DNA of 64,000 nt from Pterois miles (lineage: Eukaryota > Chordata > Actinopteri > Perciformes > Scorpaenidae), in contig CAMQGK010000638.1 of assembly GCA_947000775.1 (NCBI GenBank), positions 28,717,001 through 28,781,000 of the forward strand. Reading direction: 5' to 3'. Positions 59,118 through 64,000 of the stretch are shown here, piece by piece. The position numbers and the translations under genes are program-made. Each line of letters starts with the position of its first letter. Position 1 is the first letter of the stretch. The notes under the pieces are model-generated. The model did no database searches. It was not told the origin of the DNA and worked only from the letters and a program-made list of their open reading frames with translations.

Positions 59118-59724
59118 TTCTTCTTTGTAATTCAGTTTTTTTTCTGAGACACTTGCAGTTGTCAAAGAAGAGCAATCAAGATTTCGATTCATAGAACTTC
59201 GGTCCATGTGGGCTACATTTTAAATCCTAAATCCAAAGTGGCAATATGATAGATACAGTAGCTTGGAAAACAGTGATATGAGGCTGAATTTGATGAATTT
59301 ACTGTTTATCAGTATCATTCAGACCACAAATGGGACTAGAATTAGCATGCTGGAACAGCCTGCAGTCCCTCAACTTCACTCCCCACCACTGAAGACCACT
59401 ATGCCGTAGTAATAGCACTATTACAAGGAAAGCAGATGGCAGCCCTGGAGACAGACCTTCAGTTAAGCTCTGGCTCGCCGCTGGATCAGCAAACTCTGTG
59501 TTGCTGCTGTTATGATCCAGCATTGTGCAGCCAGCTCTCCTACTGGTCTCCAGTGTTGGGTAGTAAAGTTGAGGGTCTAATCTCATTTCTTGTCTGATAT
59601 TTCTGACCTACTGTAGCTGGAAACGGAAATTCCGTTCTGCCACTTTGGATTTAATCTAGAGGGAAATTTGTCAAGTACTTAATATTCTTATCAACAAGGG
59701 AGTGGAAAAATATGCTGCTTTCTG
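59118..59724 (-). other. Intron J, no recognised feature
   Basis: No domain or repeat recognised. Confidence 0.4.
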
Positions 59725-59826
59725 CAAACTGTGTACTTGAGTACATGTATGTTATTGTACTGTATTTTCACCAATAATATGAATCGCCTCCAAAAAGCCT
59801 TAAAAACACAATAATAAACTCGCTGG

Positions 59827-60068
59827 CTAGCACACAGCTGGCCCGCTAGCACACAGCTGGCCCGCTAGCACACAGCTGGCCCGCTAGCACACAGCTGGCC
59901 CGCTAGCACACAGCTGGCCCGCTAGCACACAGCTGGCCCGCTAGCACACAGCTGGCCCGCTAGCACACAGCTGGCCCGCTAGCACACAGCTGGCCCGCTA
60001 GCACACAGCTGGCCCGCTAGCACACAGCTGGCCCGCTAGCACACAGCTGGCCCGCTAGCACACAGCTA
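59827..60068. repeat. 19-bp minisatellite
   Basis: About 12-13 perfect tandem copies of GCTAGCACACAGCTGGCCC. Three shorter copies sit in the inserted piece at 57955-58010, and a looser ancestor ('gctaacagctagcgggttag') is at 52250. It lies about 100 bases inside intron J. Confidence 0.95.
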
Positions 60069-60170
60069 GCTTTTAACCTGCTAGCCGTGTGTGGGTAGTT
60101 TAGCTAACGTTAGCTTAGCATGGACAACATTGTCAGTAAAGATGTTTCCAGCAGGATAAAGAAAACCAAC

Positions 60171-60192
60171 CTGCTTCTCTCCGCAGCTCCAT
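60171..60192 (-). CDS. Candidate exon 1 of gene J (eroded)
   Basis: Identical in form to 52365-52386: MELRREA plus one base, donor CAG|GTTGGTTTT, phase 1, with the old domain readable upstream in a broken frame. It would join 57265 over a 2.9-kb intron. Confidence 0.4.
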
Positions 60193-60599
60193 GTCGGCCT
60201 TTAAACCACAGCTAGCAGCTTTCGTTGTCGATCGATCTCCTTTTCATATCCGGATATTGTCTCCAAATGTCCGATCAGATGTCCGCGAGCCGCAGGTAGC
60301 AGCCGCCGTTTGAATTACTGTTGAAGATCCTGAAATCTGGACATTTGCCACAGATCGAGTCGAAGAAGACAAAGGAAAATTAAACTGCCTGACATTTACA
60401 CTCAGCTCATGCTAACTGGATTCCGCCAGAAAGAACCGTCAAAACCCGGAAACGCAAACACAACTTCCGCTACACTCCTCTGGCCTTCACAACAAAAGGA
60501 CAGTTTAAAACTCCTTCCCTTAACGGGTGCAGTGGGTAGAAATCGAGCAAATATCATTAGAAAAAGTTATATTTTTGAAATGGTCACCATGTCCTGACA

Positions 60600-61090
60600 G
60601 TAGTGCATGAGAAAAAATAATGTGTCTCTGTGTCCTCCAGTGCTCCTACTGGCGTTCGCAGGATTTCACAGACTGGAGGAAAACAACCAATCAGAGCTGA
60701 TCTGGAGTCTCTCAGCAGCTGTCAATCACTCTGAACTCTGAGCAGAAATGAATTAATATTCTGTCACTGTAACACCTATTCACCACTCAGATGTTTTCAG
60801 AAATATCTTGTAGTTTCTGTTTAGCTGTAAAATAAGAAAATTTGTGACCCGGCAGCCATGTTGAGAACTGCCCACTAGCCGGAGCAGTCAATAGCAACAC
60901 TTTCTATCTCTGAAATGACCTGTGACTGGTCATAGTCCCCCGTCACAGTCATGTTTTTTAAGCCCTGAAAACAGAGCCATAAAGAGGTCTAGTTTTCTCC
61001 CAGAACACTTGAATTACAATATGCTGAAAGATTATTGTGGGATTTTTGCCCAATGATGCCAAAAATATTCTGCCTACTGCACATTTAATA
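60600..61090 (+). repeat. Interspersed repeat, copy shared with 41735-42265
   Basis: Counterpart described at 41735; somewhat shorter. Confidence 0.65.
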
Positions 61091-61239
61091 AATCAGATCA
61101 GTGGTGGGATGGAATTAAGACTATTTACTGATACATTTACTGCAGTACTGGACTCAAATATATTTCTGAAGTACTTGTACTTTAATTTTTCTTTCTAAAC
61201 ATACAGAACTTAAAGAGAGAATGGGATGACACAGATTCC

Positions 61240-62800
61240 GTTTTGATTCCGTCTGAATTGCTCCATGAATCACACAGATGATGTTTTTTACATTTACATG
61301 ATCATTTTTAAAGTCCAGAAAGCCTCAGTTTGTTTTAAAACTGTTTAAGTACCAAATTGTGAAAATATGGCATTAGAAACATGACAGAGCCAATTTTTTT
61401 TCTCATTGGCTCGCTTTGCTCACGTCAGTTTCTCCTCAGTTTCTTGCACAGATTGAACAGCCAATCAGAATGTTTTCTCTCACCAATGAGTCCCGCCGCC
61501 AATTCAATGTACAATCGACCAAAAAACCTCCAACACAAGGAGACTAGAGCTGACAGTAAGGGACACACCAAAAAACTAGACAACTGCTCACTGACAGTCC
61601 CAACAACAGGCGACTGTCAGCTCGGTGTGTCAAGACCTTCAGGTGTTCAGCATAAGTTACCACGGTAACAAGTGAACCACCGTCGTCGGACCGAAAAATC
61701 AGGGTTAAACCTGAAGTTACCTCTCTAACCTAAAATCCTGCTTCATAGTGCACGGCCCAGTTCTTTTTCTGCATCTCATACGTCAGTAATACAAAACAAC
61801 ATTGTGTAGATTTCATTCTTTATCTTAAAATACATTATTTTAACATTACAGTATGTACTAGCTGAGGGTATTACATTACTGTGTAGTACATTAGTCGAGA
61901 GCTATTAAAATAGACAGGAAAATGTCTAACATAAGGTTATAAAAACTAATCTACTCCAAACCATGAAAATGAAAAAGAGGAAAACAGTAAAAGTGGGTAA
62001 AATAAAAAAAGGTACATAGGGTTGATTAAACAGAGACAACAAAAATTATAATATTTAACAAAGAAAAACACAAACCTGCAGACAAAATAGAACCCATTAA
62101 ATGCCTTCTAGTCTTTTTCTGCAGCTCTGCTCCTAAACATGCAAAATAACAGAATACACACAAGGAAATGAATGCCAAAATCTCTGCAGCTCTACGTAGG
62201 TCACATGACTCAGGGCAACCTGCCATGATATAAATGGTGCTTAAAAAGTTAAACCAAAACATCGACAAAACATGTGTAAACTGTCAAAATGACACAAAAC
62301 AGCTGGATAACATGATATTCTAAGCAGTAAACAATATGCCTTGAATGTTTCAACATAACGGTTCAATTTCTAAAGAAAACTAGTAGAAAAAGTAAATTCT
62401 TTTTAAATGGATGCTTTAAGGCTCCTGAGAACAATAATTCAACTGTTAAAGGTTTTACGGTTAACAGGTGCAAATAAATACTAACCTGACATCAGTCAGC
62501 GATATAAAAATCACACACATTTCTATTTTAGAGCAGGACTGGTTCATCTTTCAGTTCAAAAAGCTGAAAAATCTAAATAAACTACAGCGTGCAGATGTCT
62601 GGTAGTCATGTAACATGGTAGTTCTTGCTCATCTTGGGTTGGCCAGGATGAATCCTCCTTCATCAAATGACCTTGTGAGGCAGCTGGACTTGCAAGATCA
62701 CAAGGAGAGCAACTGTACCACAGTGGAAACGGTATTAACAGCCATATCTCTACCAGTGGACACATTTTTACCGTTGTGCAGTATAAACATTCAGATATGA
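61240..62800 (-). repeat. 3' flank block of gene K, duplicate of 53985-55290
   Basis: Contains the second copy of the 80-codon frame (62026-62268), differing at one residue (IIFVVS against IIVVVS). Followed by exon 2 of gene K as the first copy is by gene J. Confidence 0.75.
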
Positions 62801-62884
62801 TCTTATCAATAAGTTGTCAAATAATCATATATGATCAGATAATGACCACATAAATCAGAACTGTTGCTGATAAGTTGATGTTGG

Positions 62885-64000
62885 TCACACATTGAGCAGC
62901 TGAATCGCTTCTCTTTTATGAACTCTCATGTGTTTCTTTAAATATGTTTTCTCTGCAAAAGACCTCTTACAGACTGAGCAGCTGAAAGGTTTCTCTCCTG
63001 TGTGGGTTCTCATGTGTCTCTTCAGATTTCCATTGAGGCCGAATCCTTTCCCACATACAGAACAGCTGAAGGGTTTCTCTCCTGTGTGAATTCTCATGTG
63101 TCTCTTCAGATTTTCCTTTTGGAAAAATCTTTTCCCACATGCGCAGCAGCTAAATGGTTTCTCACCAGCATTGAATCTCTCATCACCGACAGGAACTTCA
63201 TCATTATTCAGAGAGTTTAAACCTGTGTGAGGTTCACTCGTCTTTTTCCAGTCATCACTGTTATCAGTTTCAGGGTCAGAAGAGTCTCCAGCCTCGTCAA
63301 CAGTATCTATATCTGAGTTCTCAGCTGGTTCTGGTCCTCCACAGTCCTCTCCATAAGCTTCTGTTTCCATCTGTTCAGCTGAGCTGCTGGATGGAGGCTC
63401 TGCCTCTCTGTTCTCCTCAGTTTGAGTTTGATGAAGCTGTGAGGACTGACGACCAACACATTTATGGTATTTCAACTGATAATACCATGCAAAACTTTGG
63501 TCACAAATGTTGCATCTGTAGATTTTGTGGACTTCCATGTGTTTTGTCAGATATCTTCTCCATGCAAATTCTTCACCACAAATTCGGCAACTAAACTGTG
63601 TTTGTCTCGTGTGGATCCTCATGTGTTGAACTAAAGACTCACTGTCACTGAAACCTGTGTTGCACACTGAACATTGGAAAGGTTTCTCTCCTGTGTGACA
63701 TGTCATGTGAGAACGTAAGCTTTCATGCTGAGCAAATGTTTTACCACAAACTGAGCAACCAAATGGTTTCTCTCCTGTGGGAGATTTCTGGTGTGTCAGC
63801 AGAGTGTGACTGTCTTCAGAGGAGCTGAAAGGTTTCATGTCAGTGTTAAATCCTGTATCACTGACAGAGACTTCCTCGGTGTTCAGAAGGTTTGGACCTG
63901 ATTGAGGCTGCCTGGTCTGTTGGCTCAAATCATCATCAACACTGTCAAAAGTCTTAGGTTCACTTTCAGCCTTGTCATCAGAGCAGCTGAGTGGTTTCTC
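62885..64000 (-). CDS. Gene K exon 2, partial: C2H2 protein
   Basis: The frame stays open to the right edge, so the N-part lies outside the window. Present: a decayed finger (SSSEDSHTLLTHQKSPTGEK), three fingers of which the third reads FAWRRYLTKHMEVH, a closing finger FAWYYQLKYHKCVG, a full acidic spacer (PSSSSAEQMETEAYGEDCGG...), then CCACGKRFFQK, CSVCGKGFGLN and CSVCKRSFAEK. The tail HKREAIQLLNV is the same linker frameshift as in gene J. At least 371 codons in view. Probable DNA-binding regulator; its exon 1 must lie beyond the window. Confidence 0.86.
   Translation of the reverse strand, partial: EKPLSCSDDKAESEPKTFDSVDDDLSQQTRQPQSGPNLLNTEEVSVSDTGFNTDMKPFSSSEDSHTLLTHQKSPTGEKPFGCSVCGKTFAQHESLRSHMTCHTGEKPFQCSVCNTGFSDSESLVQHMRIHTRQTQFSCRICGEEFAWRRYLTKHMEVHKIYRCNICDQSFAWYYQLKYHKCVGRQSSQLHQTQTEENREAEPPSSSSAEQMETEAYGEDCGGPEPAENSDIDTVDEAGDSSDPETDNSDDWKKTSEPHTGLNSLNNDEVPVGDERFNAGEKPFSCCACGKRFFQKENLKRHMRIHTGEKPFSCSVCGKGFGLNGNLKRHMRTHTGEKPFSCSVCKRSFAEKTYLKKHMRVHKREAIQLLNV

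Larger units (their letters stand above)
59725..60480 (-). repeat. Promoter/exon-1 block, duplicate of 52100-52700
   Basis: Same block as 52100-52700, expanded by the 19-bp tandem array. An ETS-like ACTTCCGC lies at 60463-60470. Confidence 0.8.

Overview
The window is nuclear DNA of a teleost fish, most likely a percomorph. The genes are split, with GT/AG introns of 1 to 4.4 kb. The sequence is dense in fish-type SINEs, L2-like LINE tails, Tc1 and hAT debris and long (CA)n/(TG)n runs. The gene content is a single tandem cluster of C2H2 zinc-finger (ZF) genes. No KRAB, SCAN, BTB or ZAD domain is visible in any of them.

Shared gene plan: a short exon 1 encodes up to 64 residues, probably a coiled coil, and ends in phase 1. 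One large exon 2 encodes an acidic segment with VKEE, IKEE and VKSE motifs (each fits the SUMO-acceptor consensus) and then one or more cassettes. A cassette is an acidic spacer, a conserved opening finger (CSECGKRFG), a run of variable fingers, and a closing finger with Trp at helix position -1 ending HKCVG. Layout (strand): A 1531-7804 (-); B 9531-11832 (+); orphan exon 1 at 12748-12940 (-); C 17576-19984 (-); D 20565-24274 (+); E, a pseudogene, 25820-26330 (-); F 28377-31302 (+); G 33356-38046 (+); H exon 2 43374-44431 (-); I 46822-52386 (-) with a dead second cassette; J 55707-60192 (-); K 62885 to the right edge (-), partial. A/B and C/D are head-to-head pairs.

Exon 1 of A, B, C and the orphan, and the first 154 coding bases of F, look identical by eye. 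A and B share a 455-bp inverted repeat across exon 1 and the 5' flank. G has a divergent exon 1, and D, I and J have eroded forms that keep the donor phase. Most promoters carry an ETS-like CCGGAAGY or GCGGAAGT site; A, B and C add a YY1-like AAGATGGC site. F has a GC-box promoter instead.

Between the genes lie three copies of a SINE with a TTC-repeat tail, three copies of a SINE with a GATG tail, LINE endonuclease and reverse transcriptase fragments, a Tc1 remnant, a BED-finger hAT fragment, several minisatellites, and a tRNA-Gly(TCC) sequence joined to a LINE-like tail. The right-hand 12 kb (about 52.1-64 kb) is a diverged tandem duplication of a ZF exon 2, its 3' flank and the next exon 1. 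The likely role of the cluster, DNA-binding regulators possibly aimed at transposons, is inferred from family behaviour and is not shown by the sequence.
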